A DNA stretch of 64,000 nt from Gymnorhina tibicen. Lineage: Eukaryota; Chordata; Aves; Passeriformes; Artamidae. Location of the stretch: positions 861,555-925,554 of the forward strand of contig VXAZ01002373.1 in assembly GCA_013399875.1 (NCBI GenBank), given 5' to 3'. A program made the position numbers and the translations under genes. Positions 39,460 through 52,260 of this stretch are shown here, piece after piece; positions within the stretch are counted from its first letter, which is position 1, and each line of letters begins with the position of its first letter. The notes below the pieces were generated by a model that had not been told where the DNA came from, ran no database searches, and saw nothing but the letters and a program-made list of their open reading frames with translations.

Positions 39460-41096
39460 GTAAGACCTATGTCTGCAAGGGCTAAGAATTGAACATCATG
39501 TTCAGGAAGGTGCAGTGTTTTCTACCTTGCCAAAAGCATGTAAATGAAGTGGCTCCAATCTGTATAAGTGGTTTTAATTTTAAAAATTAAATGCTGGCAA
39601 ATATGCTAAGGTATATCCTCACCTGCTTTACAGAGGTTTGGGAACTTTGTCTTTTACCTGTCCGTACATTCACGTTACTGAGTTCTGTGTTTTGCAGATG
39701 CTTCAGTGTAAACTTGTTAGAGCACATATTTTTAAATTCCTGTGACAGAAAGCCACTGAGAACAATTATTGTCTTCTGTGACCACCCTCTGTCCAGTCCT
39801 CAACTTGCTACTTCTGTAGTACAAAGGAATTTGAACTGTCTTTTGTGGTAGCTGACTCAAGATCTCTTATGCTCTCAGCTACAGCTATTTATAAACATGA
39901 CTAATGAATGCCTGTGATGGGAACAGCTCACCTAGCAAAATAAAACACATTTTTTTGTAAAATATGGAAAAAACTATGCTGTTCTCTTTCCTCTACTCTG
40001 GCAGTAGAAATAAAATGCACTTTTATCACAGTTAAGACAATGTTAAAGTCCTTCAGTTTAAATGAGACTCTGTTTTTGAAAGAAAACATAGAAATTAATT
40101 TCTTCATGTACTTTACTGGTAAGTCTTCAGGATGCCGGTTTTTCTCATTCTAGTTTGTATGTTGAATGTCTAGAACAAAGTATTAATGTCCATGAGACAT
40201 GTACAGTCGTCTTAAAAAAAACCAACAACACTTGCATTCAGAAAGTCTCTCAAGGTAACAAAAGACAGAAGGAGAAGGATTATTTCTTTCATTGAAATGA
40301 AGTGCAAGGGCATAGGGGGAGAAATCACGTTTGACAGGCATAGAAGGGATATTTGCCTACACTGGAGTTGTGTGTAGAAGTGTCCATGATTTCCTTGACC
40401 CTACCAGAGACTCCATCTGAAGCAGAACTGGGAAGTAAATGACTTGTGAATCTTGCCAGTTACTTTATTGCACTGTAGAAACTGCATCCCTCATCCACAG
40501 CATCCATGCCCAGGTTTCCACTATGAGCAGTGGTGCTCCATAGGTCACAGGAAGGGATGGGAGTCTGGTGTAAATTGTTCTTTCTTGAGCGCTCTCTGTC
40601 CACTTCTGCAGTCTAAACATCCCTGTGCCCCTCATCATAGCACTGCACAGTACAGGGTCACAGATTGTTTTCTTGGAAGATCACGTTGTTCTGGCCAGAT
40701 CCAGATCCCTGGATGTACATATTCAATATAACACATGGACCACATTTAGGAGAGCTGAGCCTCCGGAGTAGTGAATCATCTCTATTGCCTCCCAGATTAG
40801 GGACCCTAATCAAATCATGTCACATTTCAATTCTAATTTCAAACAAATGCCCGATTCACTACAAAGCCAACACAAGAGTACATCTGTGTTTGTGGGTTAG
40901 ACCAGGGTGAAGCAGAGAACTAGACAGGAAACCTGTTGCATAGATATCTGTTATAGCACACCTAACTTTTCACATTTACACACCAGTTTGTTTGGGGGAG
41001 TGTGCCAGAGAATTACTGTGAGTAATGAGTTTCCCTTCTGAGCTGTTCCTATATATATTTATGTCACGTTTGGCAAATTGTGCTTTTTAATACCAG
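39460..41096 (+). other. SRGAP1: Intron 8 (1637 bp)
   Basis: No element or coding sequence recognised; open frames are under 100 codons. The acceptor ttaataccag has a comparatively poor pyrimidine tract near the AG, with a T-rich stretch a little upstream (tgctttttaa). Confidence 0.85.
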
Positions 41097-41294
41097 GTTA
41101 AGAAAACAACAGAGGCTACCCTGCAGACAATACAAGATATGGTCACCATTGAAGATTATGATGTGTCAGAGTGTTTCCAGCACAGTCGCTCAACAGAGTC
41201 TGTGAAGTCAACAGTCTCTGAGACATACCTGAGTAAGCCTAGCATTGCAAAAAGAAGAGCAAACCAGCAGGAAACAGAGCAATTCTATTTCATG
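41097..41294 (+). CDS. SRGAP1: SRGAP1 exon 9 (F-BAR extension)
   Basis: Encodes 66 whole codons, about residues 376-441: VKKTTEATLQTIQDMVTIED, YDVSECFQHSRSTESVKSTV, SETYLSKPSIAKRRANQQET and EQFYFM. The SKPSIAKRRANQQETEQFYF block is essentially identical across SRGAPs; the Ser/Thr-rich RSTESVKSTVSET part is a likely flexible or phosphorylated segment (inference). Acceptor taccag, donor ATG|gtatgt. The following intron is only 119 bp; if retained, it adds 30 codons and stops at 41385-41387. Confidence 0.97.
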
Positions 41295-41413
41295 GTATGT
41301 TGGTTGCTTCCTCATTCATGTGATACAGACCAAACACCTGAAGCAAACATTACCCAGAAGCTGCTGGAATTTATGTGTCATGCATAGTAATAGATTCATC
41401 TGCATCTCTACAG
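41295..41413 (+). other. SRGAP1: Intron 9 (119 bp, shortest)
   Basis: The smallest intron in the window, with gtatgt at the start and catctctacag at the end. Its length is not a multiple of three and it contains an in-frame stop, so retention would truncate the protein after the F-BAR extension. Confidence 0.93.
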
Positions 41414-41498
41414 AAATTCAGAGAATATCTGGAAGGTAGCAATCTCATCACAAAACTTCAAGCAAAACATGACTTGCTGCAGAGGACACTCGGAGAAG
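41414..41498 (+). CDS. SRGAP1: SRGAP1 exon 10 (end of F-BAR extension)
   Basis: Encodes 28 codons plus one base, about residues 442-470: KFREYLEGSNLITKLQAKHD then LLQRTLGE and the first base of Gly. The YLEGSNLITKLQAKHDLLQ helix closes the extended F-BAR region before the linker to RhoGAP. Acceptor catctctacag, donor GAAG|gtaaat. The G at the end of the exon pairs with GT at the start of the 28-nt exon 11 to make a Gly codon. Confidence 0.96.
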
Positions 41499-44400
41499 GT
41501 AAATGTCACACAATAAACTGAAAAGTAATTCCAAACTATACAGTAAACCCACTGAAATGCCAAAGATACGCAGGAAAAGAATTACAAAACTTAAAGCTTA
41601 ATTGTCCAGTAAGCATACATTTGATTTTTACTAGTCGCCGTTTTGGTGCAGTGGTAAGAGTACACACAATAAATTGATTTTATTTTTTCAACACATACTT
41701 ATTTCCACTGCACAGATGTTTAGACAAGTGACTCTATTTGGCAATAGAACCACTGAATGAAAAATCTCATGTCTGAAAGAAGAGCGACACAGTCAGTGCA
41801 GGTTGATTTAAGAGCTGTGACAAATGTACTGTTTCTACATCCTAACAATTTCTGTTGACTTGAGGTTTTTTTAAGACTTGGGAGAGAGTGATCTTTTTAA
41901 AGTATACAGAATTATCCAGGATGCATCTTATACAATGGACTCACTAGTGCAGCATTTCTAACATGTGGACACTAATGTCCTTCTTGCAGCCTAATAACTC
42001 AGTGGAGCATTTATCAAAGGTAAAAGGTGAAATCCTGACCTCACTAATGTCAGTAGAGGGTTTCTTATAGACTTAATTTAGTGTTATTTTTTACAAAGTA
42101 TTTGCATATTGTAAACTTAAATGAATGAAAACTTCATTAATAGCTCTGTACCTGTTGATTATCATTATTGCACATAAAATTATTGCATTACAAATTACAA
42201 TAGCAGAGAATTATCCATTGTCCTGAACACTCTCCACAGTTTTTAAAAGTACATTTTAAATCTAAAGCAAATCAGCAGAACTAAAGATCAAATGAAGTAA
42301 AGCTGAATTAAGGCAGTAATGAATCACACACTACGCACAGCTCCAGCCTATCTCTTACCAGCCCTCCCAACAGGCACTTCCTCATGCACCAAAGGGAGAA
42401 GGGGAATTGCAGTACAAACCTTGAGGACTAGACACACAGAGTGGAACAGACTTGAGAAGAAGCGAGATTACACCACAAAGAATAAAAATCCTCTCCTGGA
42501 GGTTAGAGACTGTGATTTAAAGTTTAGACTCAAGAAAGAAAACCTGTTCACTAAAAGAATGTCTCTAAAAGATGTGTCAACTTATTTTCTTTTTACTGGC
42601 AAGTATCTGTTGTTAATCACATCTCTTCTTGCTTTTAATACAAAAGCCCAGATGCACAAATCCCATGGAGGTGCCTAAACAGCTGTTAGCAGTTCAGTGG
42701 CTATAACCCAAACAAAGCCCCTGTCCAAGGAGTGACTGAGGTTGGGGGTAGGATATAAGCAGCATTTTCTTTCAAAACTGAACTGTAGAAGAGAGTAGCT
42801 GTTTTTAGACAGCTACCTACATTATCTTCTTTCTTATGGAAGTTTTCATTTAATAGATTTTTATTTTGAATGTGTATGGTGAGCAGTATATTCGCACAAA
42901 ACAGTGTGCAGCTGACTTTAGTCAAAAAAAGAGGACATTTTTCTTCTGGAAGCTCACTGAAAATGTATTTGGAAAAATAAAGTGAAAGGGAAGGAGGTAA
43001 AAGGCAACAGAATCTGCTGCATAAACCATGTTGGAAAAAAGTAAGGAAAGAATTGTTTGAAAGGAAACCTAAAACTCCTCAGCAGGGTGACCTAAGTGAT
43101 AAATTGCCATTAGGCTCTGGGCCATTCTGCCATGCTGAGGCATGCTTGGACTATTCAGTTTGAAGAGTTCCCTTCTACACACCAGCTGTAACCCCCACGT
43201 AGTTAATCTGTGTTGCCCACAGTGGTTTTGCACATATTTGTTGTCCCATCACCATAACATGGCACATACAAATAGTACCCCAAACATACACATTTACATT
43301 CAAAGCTGATATTTGGAGTGAAAGCCATCATTTTTACAGGTTAAAAAGTTCAAGTACCCCTTTCAGTTGAGGCATGTCCTGCACTAAAATGCCCGTGCTT
43401 GGGACGGAGGACCTGGATTCTGAAAGTCTCTTGAATGGGAAAGATTGAAAGGATTGAATTACAGTGGAGTTATGAATATTATTGCTAATATAGAAATGAA
43501 TTTGTAGGAAGTGAACTGCTCCTCTGCTCCCCTCAAACTGCCTTTTCTGGAAACTTTCATGTCAGCAAGACTGCAGAAAAATAACACTGTGTGCTGTGTT
43601 AAATAAAGCTAGGGAGAATAGGGGGAGAAGGAGAGGATTGTATCAACTGCAAGTTTTCCTTTGGCACCCTTTCTTGCTTTTATTCAAAGCTATACAGTGT
43701 AAGGATGTAGGCTGGATAGATCCAGGTTCCCGTCTGGTGTCCATAATGTTAACATCCTTTGGCTTCTATTCTGGTTCATCACCTGCCTACTGCAGTCTTG
43801 CTGTTTATGGACACAGCAGATAGTTATTCATGATCTGCACAGGGAAGATAGATGAAGTGCTCTGTGCTGAATCTGCACCTATAGACTTGGAAAGTAAATA
43901 AGAAATGCTCAGATGAAATTGATACTAAACATAGGAAGCACACTGATGCTCATACTAATCCTGATCCAAAGGCTCCTCTATTGAAAGAAGAAATTAACAA
44001 AGCAAAAAGAAGTGCAAGAAAGAAAACAAGTAGTTGTAGAAGAAATTGCCCCTAAGGCCCAGACACCTTTTGCCTTAAACTGTTAAATATCAAAGATGTT
44101 TAAAATCCCTCAGGCACAGCATTTATAACATCTTCTGTTTTACTAACATTTGTTATTGGGATTCGTAGTCTCAGTGAATTTCCCTTGGTAACCTGAGTAG
44201 GGAGAAGTTCCTGGCTTCCTCTTTTTCTGTTACAGGTTATTTTTCATACTCTTCTTTGATCTCTCTTTTTCTCCTATCTAAAATAGACACCAACAATATT
44301 CACATGCCTTAATGTCAGAGATTTTTCCCAGAGCTGGTTCTTTGTGCCACTTTAAGGGGATCCACACTCTTCTGGTACTGCAAAATACATTTTCAGACTA

Positions 44401-45799
44401 GGGTCTTCAGTACTGTGCAATGCTTAGCTGAGTACTGCATCTGAACTTAGTACTATGCATCTGAATACTGGCACATAATACTGTGTTTTTCATATCACTG
44501 TTATTCATTAGTCCTGGAATCTGACAAGCTGTTTTGGTGTCACTTTCGAATTGAGATGTGTACTTAGACCTAGCCCAAGTGAAGCTCAGAGTGATTTTCA
44601 GAGTTCGTATCCATAATTCTGTTCACTGGCATAGGTGTTTAATTCTTCCCTAATACCTTACTTGAACCTGCTAATAGGGAATTTTGTTTGCACTGTCACT
44701 TAGCCCCTTTGAAGTTTTTCATAGTTTTGTCAGGATTTGATACAAAAGTATTTCAGTCATCTGCACACTGCTCTGCCTCCTTAGCTGCTGTGATCTCTCA
44801 AGACATTAATAAATGCCTTATGGATTGCATAAATGGTCCTAATGGCAAGGCTTGAGTAAATGGCTGTTACACCATCTGCCATGATGAAAAAAGACCATTT
44901 TAAGTCCACTGGGTTTCCCTTTTCTTTGCTAGTTTTTGATCAGTGAGAATATTTTGCCACTCTATCCATGGCTGTTTAATTACTTTAGTCACCTCCTGTG
45001 AAGAAATTTATCGGTAGCCTTTGAAAGCCTAAGTAAATTAATTGAACTGTTTCTTTTTTATCCAGTATTTTACTGACATGTTCAGAGATTTTTAATAAAT
45101 TAATAGGGCACAATCTCCCTTTGGCAGTGTTGGGCTCATTGGAACTTACCCATACCATGATCTTTGTCCTGTTTCATCATTTTGCTTTTCATTATGATGA
45201 GTCAGGCATGCCTGACTTACTGGTGTGTTGATCTGAAAAGGAGCCTGTCTGGAATATGATATTTGCTTCTTTACAATTCCCTGCCGTTCTCTGTGGTGTT
45301 TCTCAGTGGTAGTGTTGTGCTTTTTTCCTGCAATACACAGAGAAAAGAGAGTAAGGGAGTCTTTCTATAACTACTCTGCAGGACTCTAATAGAGCCCTAT
45401 ATTTTCAGCACTGAACAGGTTTAGGCACAAGGCGCAGGGGGAGATGTAATCTAATCTTGGCACAGCTCTATTTCCATACTGATTTAGCCACTGAAACATA
45501 TGAGCACCAACAATAGACATTGTTTGGAATTTTACTTGAACTTACTGACAGTATCAAGTGACTCTTTATCTGTGGGCAGGCTTCTTAAAAGTTGTTCCAT
45601 AGCATGGGTTGTGTTTGTATTTTAAATGGAACTATGGAGATAGTAGATAACTACACTGCCCTGATTGTTGTATAGTTGTATATCTTTTGCTGGTAGCATG
45701 AAAGTTAGGGCTAAAAATAATTTGCTAAGTGTAATTTAGATACAAAAATTTCAACTTAAAACCTACAAATCATTGTTTCCTGTTTATTGAACTTTCTAG
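41499..45799 (+). other. SRGAP1: Intron 10 (4301 bp)
   Basis: AT-rich intron. An open frame of 119 codons at 42319-42678 shows no known domain. A local imperfect duplication around agtact...gcatctgaa is visible near 44430-44480. No transposon recognised. Acceptor aactttctag. Confidence 0.85.
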
Positions 45800-45827
45800 G
45801 TCACAGGGCTGAATACATGACAACAAG
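45800..45827 (+). CDS. SRGAP1: SRGAP1 exon 11 (28-nt microexon)
   Basis: Encodes (G)HRAEYMTT(R), about residues 470-479, with codons split at both ends. The acceptor actttctag and donor AAG|gtaaga are both good. The exon enters in phase 1 and leaves in phase 2, so skipping it alone shifts the frame. The peptide matches SRGAP1 at this position and starts the linker between the F-BAR extension and RhoGAP. It is too short for ordinary open-frame detection and was found by the need to join exon 10 (…TLGE G) to exon 12 (…PPNLPPK). Confidence 0.93.
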
Positions 45828-48165
45828 GTAAGATGTTTTTGTCTGACTTGGTTTAGAGTTAAAAAATAGGTAAAATCTTAGAATTTACAAATTTTAGAAC
45901 AACTTTGTAAGGGTTGTTGCTGTTGTTACATAAATTATGTATAGACCCTGTGTGTTTTAACATTCAGCATTTCTGTTTCAGCATGCTGATGAGTAAAGGA
46001 CCAGACTGTTCATCTTCCTCATTCTTGTGAGCTGCTTTGGCCAGTGTCAAGGGTGGGACAAGCTGGGAGACCCTTAAAACTATTTGTGAATCACACATCA
46101 AATTTGGAAGTTGCAGGGGGCACTTCGGTGCTAGAAAAGAAATATTTTTCAGTTGTCAAAGATACCTTGCTCCTCATAGTTTGTAATTCCCTTGGTCAGG
46201 ATACACAGTTTAAAAGAACGTGGTAGGAAAATCAGTTTGGGCAGCGGGTTCTGTCTTTGATAACCTCGCTCTGGACACAAATACCTGCCTCCCCCAGCAT
46301 CCATGTGTTCCGTACTTAAATGGCTCTATATATCCACAGAAGAGAAGGGATTCAGTGTTAGATCTCCCAGCTTTGTGCTGCATGTACTTCTTCAGTTGTG
46401 TAATGCTTGTTCAATATAGTGATTTCTACAGATAAACCCGGATAAGTTCTGCAGCCCCCAGAGACTAGGAGGGGGCAATGGCAACTGCTTGGATTTGCAG
46501 CTGCCACTTGTATGTGTCACTGCTACAGGTAGTGTGTCCTGGTAAAGCAGGAACATCTAGCCCAGCTTTCTTGGTCTCACTCTTCCCTTCCCTTTCCATG
46601 AAATATTTCCTTGCCCAATGCCTTCAAGAACTGTCTTGCCTGGTCCCAGTGTTCCCAGGACATCTCTACAGACTTTACACCATATTTTCTCCCACCACTC
46701 TGTGTTCTTTTCTAACTCTGTAAAGTTGGACTTGCTCAACTACTTTCCTTATATGGCCTCAGTTGGAAAGTGGTAACAAATCAGAGCATTCTTCCCAGTT
46801 GCTGACATTAATTCTGACAACTGTATGTTTAACTCTGCCTCCAGATGCTACCATTCCGGGAATGCGTGGAAATCAACAAGTTTATGTCTAATGAGAAAAA
46901 CCTTCTTTCTTGACTCCAAAGCAGGCGACTCATCAGGCTCACATCATCCTAAGTTCTCTGCTGTGTAAACAGCTGAAAGAAGATGGTGGATTTAGGCAAT
47001 GGTTTTACCTTAGTAAAGTGGGGGAGCAGTGAAGCCATCTTACCTCGTATCTTCTCACAGCTGGAGGATACTCTGAGGAGTAGGGCCTGCCCATCTGTTC
47101 CTCAGCACCAGCTCCCAGGCTGTGGCTGGGCCCTGCCTGTTGCCCCAAGGTTCAGTTACATTTCCTGTAAGACTGTGAGACGTGCAAACAGAAATGTTCT
47201 TCAAGGTCAAAGTTAAATTGTAGGAGGGAAGAGGATCTATTTAAAGATGAGTTTAAAATAGCAGATAGTACTCAAAATCCCACTGCTGAATGCTCTATGC
47301 CTTATTGTTCCTCACTGATCCCCCAAAAACATTTGATTTTTTGCTAATACCGAGAACCTATAGAAACTGCTGGTGCATGGGAACTAAGAAAGCTGTTGGC
47401 ATGACATTCACAAAGGAGTTTGTGTCCTAGAGCATTTATTTCCTGTAACCTCTTTCAGTTGTAGTCATCACATGTGTAACACACTAGGTAAAATTTTGCA
47501 GACCAAAGTTTTGTGTGTTCTTCCTATACTTCTTTTTGTGTTCTGCTGGTTTTATTTATTTGTTCAAGTTGATACACTTTTAATTCCATTAGCTAATTAG
47601 TGAGGTGTTTCTTTTTGTGTGTGAAGTTGTTGGTGGTTAGATGTGCAAAGCTAAAGCTGTTTACCCTTCCTGGTTCTGGTTGAAAATGCGGACAGTTTGG
47701 TTTTGAAGCATCTTAGAAGTGTGCTGAGCAGCTTTAATTTGCATTTGAAGCTTCTCCAGCATGAAGCAACTTTTCTGCTTGATAAGAGGTGCTTTGAGTG
47801 GTCTGTGTTCTGCCATGGCTGGCAGGATGAATTCCAGTGGTTGCTGCACATTTTATGCATGACCACAACAAAAAAAGCCATTCCAATCATGCGGTGTTTG
47901 GAATAAATTTATGTGGTATAACTGCAAAACAGGGATTCATAAAGAATGTCATTATTTATCCGTAAGTAATGCATTTTTAATGCGGGAGTTCTCCACTCTT
48001 TAATCAGTGTTACACTTAAATTTGACGGAAAGCCTTTATTTGATAAATACTGTGTTTATTGCTCCCTTTACAATGTTCTGTTGTTTTGCCATGAGCATAC
48101 AGATATTTCATTTTGTTGCGTGACTTAATTCTACCTTGCTCAGTAATCATATTCCCTTCCCTTAG
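45828..48165 (+). other. SRGAP1: Intron 11 (2338 bp)
   Basis: No gene, transposon or strong repeat recognised. Ends with a good pyrimidine tract, attcccttcccttag. Confidence 0.85.
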
Positions 48166-48268
48166 GCCTCCAAATCTTCCCCCTAAGCCCCAGAAACACA
48201 GGAAGCCCAGACCCCGATCACAGTATAGTGCTAAGTTGTTTAATGGTGATTTGGAGTCGTTCGTCAAG
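48166..48268 (+). CDS. SRGAP1: SRGAP1 exon 12 (proline/basic linker)
   Basis: Encodes (R)PPNLPPKPQKHRKPRPRSQ followed by YSAKLFNGDLESFVK, about residues 479-513. The PPNLPPKPQKHRKPRPR segment is proline-rich and strongly basic, the kind of sequence that can bind SH3 domains or acidic lipid; that role is inference. The second half runs into the N-terminal edge of the RhoGAP domain. It is 103 nt, one base plus 34 codons, ending in phase 0. Acceptor cttcccttag, donor AAG|gtactg, which lacks the usual A at +4 and G at +3/+6 context but keeps gta and +6 G. Confidence 0.96.
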
Positions 48269-49168
48269 GTACTGGCACCAGCCACCCCAGTGGCTGATCT
48301 CAACACTTCTTGCTATAATGGTCACCACCTCACAAAAGCTGAGGCAGATCATTATGTTTAAGTCTGTCCTGGGGCTCTTCTTTCCCGGTTGATCAATATA
48401 ATACTTCCTGAAGTCAAAGGGAAAGAGGGGGATTCGTTTCTCACATTAGCCTCCCTACAGTTTTGTTAATCAAGTAGGAATAGTATTGGCAGCCTGCTTT
48501 TAAGAGGAAACTTACCTTCGTGTAGAAGAGAAGATGTAGTGGTGCATCCCACAACTTACCACAATTTCCTGCTTGCTATTGTCATTACATTCTATGTTCA
48601 AAGTCTGTGGAGAAGCAGTATTTCCCTGGGTTTGATATCCAGATTTTGATTTCCTATGACTTTAGGAATTTATTATATTGTGTGAAATTGTGATCACCGC
48701 TATTCTGGATCTTGTATCTTTGCTGTATTTACTATCTTCTTCTTTCTCATACTTTTATTTCTAATAATGCTTCTAGCCGAGGCCGAAGGAACTCTCACAC
48801 GAGACATCAGGTATAGTTCTGGTGACAAGAGAACCAGCTCTGCCTTGCTCTCGGGTTGCATTCATGCCTGGCTCAAAATCAGTTCTTTCAAAGACCTGGA
48901 GGGAGAAGTTTGCATTAAGAAATGAGTGTACAAATATAGCAGGCAAAACTAAACCAGAGCAGAACTCTGGAGGGATTGTAGTCTTAAATGATGGATATTT
49001 TCTTACTCATTTTCAAGCACCGGCCCATCACAATTTAGTGCCTCTGGACACTAGCTGACACAGCTACAGGAAAAAAATCTTTTAAAAATTGTAAAAATAC
49101 ATTTATAAATGTAGTGAATAAAATTTTTGACTGCAAGCTCTGTGAATTGGGTTTGAATGTTACAAGGA

Positions 49169-49183
49169 TTTTTTTTTTTTTTT
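49169..49183. repeat. Poly-T tract (T15)
   Basis: Fifteen T bases after tacaagga in intron 12. No adjoining element was recognised. Confidence 0.9.
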
Positions 49184-49304
49184 GTTCAATATAGCTAGTG
49201 GCAAACATTTTGCAGAACAAATTCTGTGCTCAGTGGCACTGTACAGGTTTAGCTGTCTTTGAATCAAGCTTTCAGAAATCCTCAGTACAACTATAGGGAA
49301 AACT

Positions 49305-49325
49305 ATTATTATTATTTTTATTATT
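49305..49325. repeat. Imperfect (ATT)n run
   Basis: Four ATT units, a T-rich interruption and then TTATT in intron 12. Short simple repeat. Confidence 0.8.
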
Positions 49326-51959
49326 GTTACACAGGAAATGCAAAGACTTTGAGAAATCATCACATGATGAAATAGATGAGTATCATGAGCAGTTTCTTGC
49401 TTAAGGGTGAAAGTAAGCAAGGAAGCAGAAATTCTCACAATGAAAGTCCCTGGACTAGAGAAGGGCAAAGCAAATCAGGAGAAATGGTACCCCATCATTT
49501 TTCCTCGCAGAGACAAAGGTTATACTACATGGCAGTGTGGGTGACAGGGCTTACTTGCAAGTGGGGAGTCCTACTAATTAGTCTTACAAAAGGAAAGAGG
49601 TCAAAAAAGCTGGTTGCCTTATGACAGATTTGCCGGTGTGGGAGCTACCCTAGGACAGCATCTCTGCCCAAAGACCATGTCATTCCTGATAGGGATGAGT
49701 CATTTTGACAGGCACAAAAGGATTACGGGTAGTGAAATACAGTATCACACCAAATGGCTTCTTGTTAGAGTTTTGCATCATAAGAAATTATAACTAGTCA
49801 CAAACATACATTCACTGACTACACACATCAGATTAAATTCACAGTAGCAGTAGGGTCACTGTTCTTGACACTCACCAACACAGATTGTTACTTCAAATTA
49901 TTGTCCTTTGATTAGATCCAAAAGGCAAAGCTGTTAATTTAGATTATTTCAGGGTATTACTTAAGTACAAAGTTTTGTGTGGTTCTGAACAGATTCTCCA
50001 AAACCAGGTATGAAAGTGATTTGGGTTTTGGGGTTTTTTTTGTGATTTCTTACTGCAAACACTATCTTTTCCTAGGCTCTATGTTCTTTGCATGAACCAG
50101 TGTACTAACAGGAGATGTGGGTGCATGTTGTGCATGTTTTCTAGTATTCTGCTTTCCTGGAGAGCCAGGCTGCTCAGTGTTGGTGAAGATGTCAGCGTTC
50201 CTGGGTTTAACAACTGACCTGTTCAAGGGGTTTTCTATTTAGCTGTTACCGAACCATGATACAAGGCAAAGAGGAAATGCTAATCCAGCCATTACTGGTT
50301 CTTGGCTAGCCAGTCTTCACTAGGTTTTTAATTTAAAAGACAAACAAGCCACAATTTAAATAGCATAGTTAGTGATAACAGTCTTTTGTAAGCCCCACTA
50401 AAACAGCACAAGGTATATGTAAGCTCAGGGGGTTAGATTACCTCAGGAAGTGCAATGTTTCATTGCTTCGCTGTGTGTTATTTTTCAAACTTCTTTTAGT
50501 AGTTTTTTCTGCTTGAGCTTAATTCATGAACTTCCCATTAGTGTAGTTTAGCAGGAAAACGAAGTACTAATTTGTAAGAGGAAGTGTGTATTCTGAGTTA
50601 CAAGGTGCTTTTGAATTTATGGTTTTATAATTCAGACTGATTTTATACTAAACTGTCAAATGAATTAGTCAATTCTCTGAGCACTTACATATTGGAAATT
50701 CATTTGGAAAGAAAAATTACAGCTTCCAAGACAAGAAATTCTAAGATTATTTATGAAACAGTAATTTTTGCAGCATAAGCACCAACTTTTCCGAATAATT
50801 TTTGATCGTATTATTTATGTCTTTAATCTGTATTTGATGACTTGTGGTCACCAGTGTGCTTGGGTTAAAACATCCACTTTTTAAAGTGCCAAAACGAAAG
50901 GACTGCGATGGTTCTTTTGGAAAATAAGCAGTTTAAAAGAAAAAGACAAGTAACTCACTGAAAATTAGTGTATAGTCATCTTCTCCCCTTCCCATCACAG
51001 ATGTTTTTTATCCTTTTTTAAAACACTTTTGTGTAATTGAAAATGTAGCTGCAGATCTGCTGCTGTATCATTGCTGAGATAAGGAGCTGTGATTCCTGAA
51101 CTCTGCCAGTGGCAGGTGGGGAGGTATAGGCTGTGACCTCCCTTTCCCAGTAACCCAGTGCCTAGAGAAGAAGCAGCTGAACCTCCTGCTCAGCTCAAAG
51201 TAGCTGCAATTCCCCACCCGGTGATTACCAGCCATTTAGGGCAGCCAGAAACAACATGCCAGGCCATCATCTCCCCATGGTAGAGCACACAAACCAGCTG
51301 AGCACATAGCAGTGCTCTCAGTCAGGAGGGCACTCTGGTACCCCATGTAATGTCATTTGGTGGCTCTGCTCCAAGAATGTTTCTGATAGTCCAGCAAATC
51401 CAGAAACTCCTTGTAAACTGTTTGCCATAAACATTTTTTTTACCAAAAAAACGCCTACCAAACAACAAAAAACCCCCACATCAAGGAATTAGGTCCTGTG
51501 TAATTAGGTCCATGTAGGATTTTCTCCACCAGGAAAAGAAAGGTCAGTTAAATTGATGCAGAGGGATCGTCTTCATCATGAATTATTATTCTTAATAATA
51601 ATCTTTCTAAAAGTCAGATTCACTGCTTTAACTCATTTTGCTTCAAAAATCTAAAATGCATGCATGAGCCTAGATGTCACATACAGTGTTAGCCAGATAC
51701 GGTGACGGAGGTAGAGAACTGAATTCCCCAATTAAATGATTTTAAGAACCATAATCCTTTTCTTCACCTGTTCCTTTTCCTCCCTCCCTAAGTGGGAAGA
51801 GAACTCTGTTAAAAGTGGTATTTTTTCTTAGGTGTTTTCTTACCAGCACTGTATGTCCATCTAGATTGACTGAGAAAGCGCATTTTCACATTCAGGCCAT
51901 AGTAGGGTGGTTTCCTCTTTCTGATCTGCAGCTCACTCGTTCTGCTCTTGTTTCTGCAG

Positions 51960-52020
51960 GATTCAGGGCAAGTCATTCCTCTTATTGTGGAAAGCTGTAT
52001 CAGATTTATAAATTTATATG
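51960..52020 (+). CDS. SRGAP1: SRGAP1 exon 13 (RhoGAP start)
   Basis: Encodes DSGQVIPLIVESCIRFINLY and the first base of a Gly codon, about residues 514-534. This is the first helix of the RhoGAP domain: the pattern IPLIVESCIRFIN matches the usual opening (I/V)P.(I/V)v..c...i of the family. Acceptor gtttctgcag, donor TATG|gtaagc. 61 nt, 20 codons plus one base. The next intron is only 162 bp; retention hits a stop within a few codons. Confidence 0.96.
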
Positions 52021-52182
52021 GTAAGCTCTGAAAAAAACTATGTCATTTCATTATTGCCCTAAATTTTTCATATATCTTTTACATTACTCATTTAGCACCA
52101 CAGCTTTGTTTTTAAAATAGAGATTAAAAGTATTTTAAAAAATAAATTAATTTTTCACCACTGTCTCCCATCTTTTCTGCAG
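52021..52182 (+). other. SRGAP1: Intron 13 (162 bp)
   Basis: Short AT-rich intron from gtaagc to cttttctgcag. No other feature. Read in the exon frame it meets TGA within the first few codons. Confidence 0.93.
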
Positions 52183-52260
52183 GTCTTCAGCATCAGGGAA
52201 TTTTTAGAGTGTCTGGTTCCCAGGTGGAAGTCAACGATATTAAAAATTCATTTGAGAGAG
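52183..52260 (+). CDS. SRGAP1: SRGAP1 exon 14 (RhoGAP arginine finger)
   Basis: Encodes (G)LQHQGIFRVSGSQVEVNDIK then NSFER and one base of Gly, about residues 534-560. The GIFRVSGS motif carries the catalytic arginine finger (about R542), which enters the GTPase active site and stabilises the transition state for GTP hydrolysis; the motif is intact here, so catalysis should be possible. Acceptor cttttctgcag, donor GAGAG|gtaatt. 78 nt: two bases, 25 codons, one base. Confidence 0.97.

Larger units (their letters stand above)
48269..51959 (+). other. SRGAP1: Intron 12 (3691 bp)
   Basis: Contains a T15 tract at 49169-49183, an imperfect ATT run at 49305-49325 and an A/C-rich low-complexity stretch near 51443-51480. 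No gene or transposon recognised. Acceptor gtttctgcag. Confidence 0.85.
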
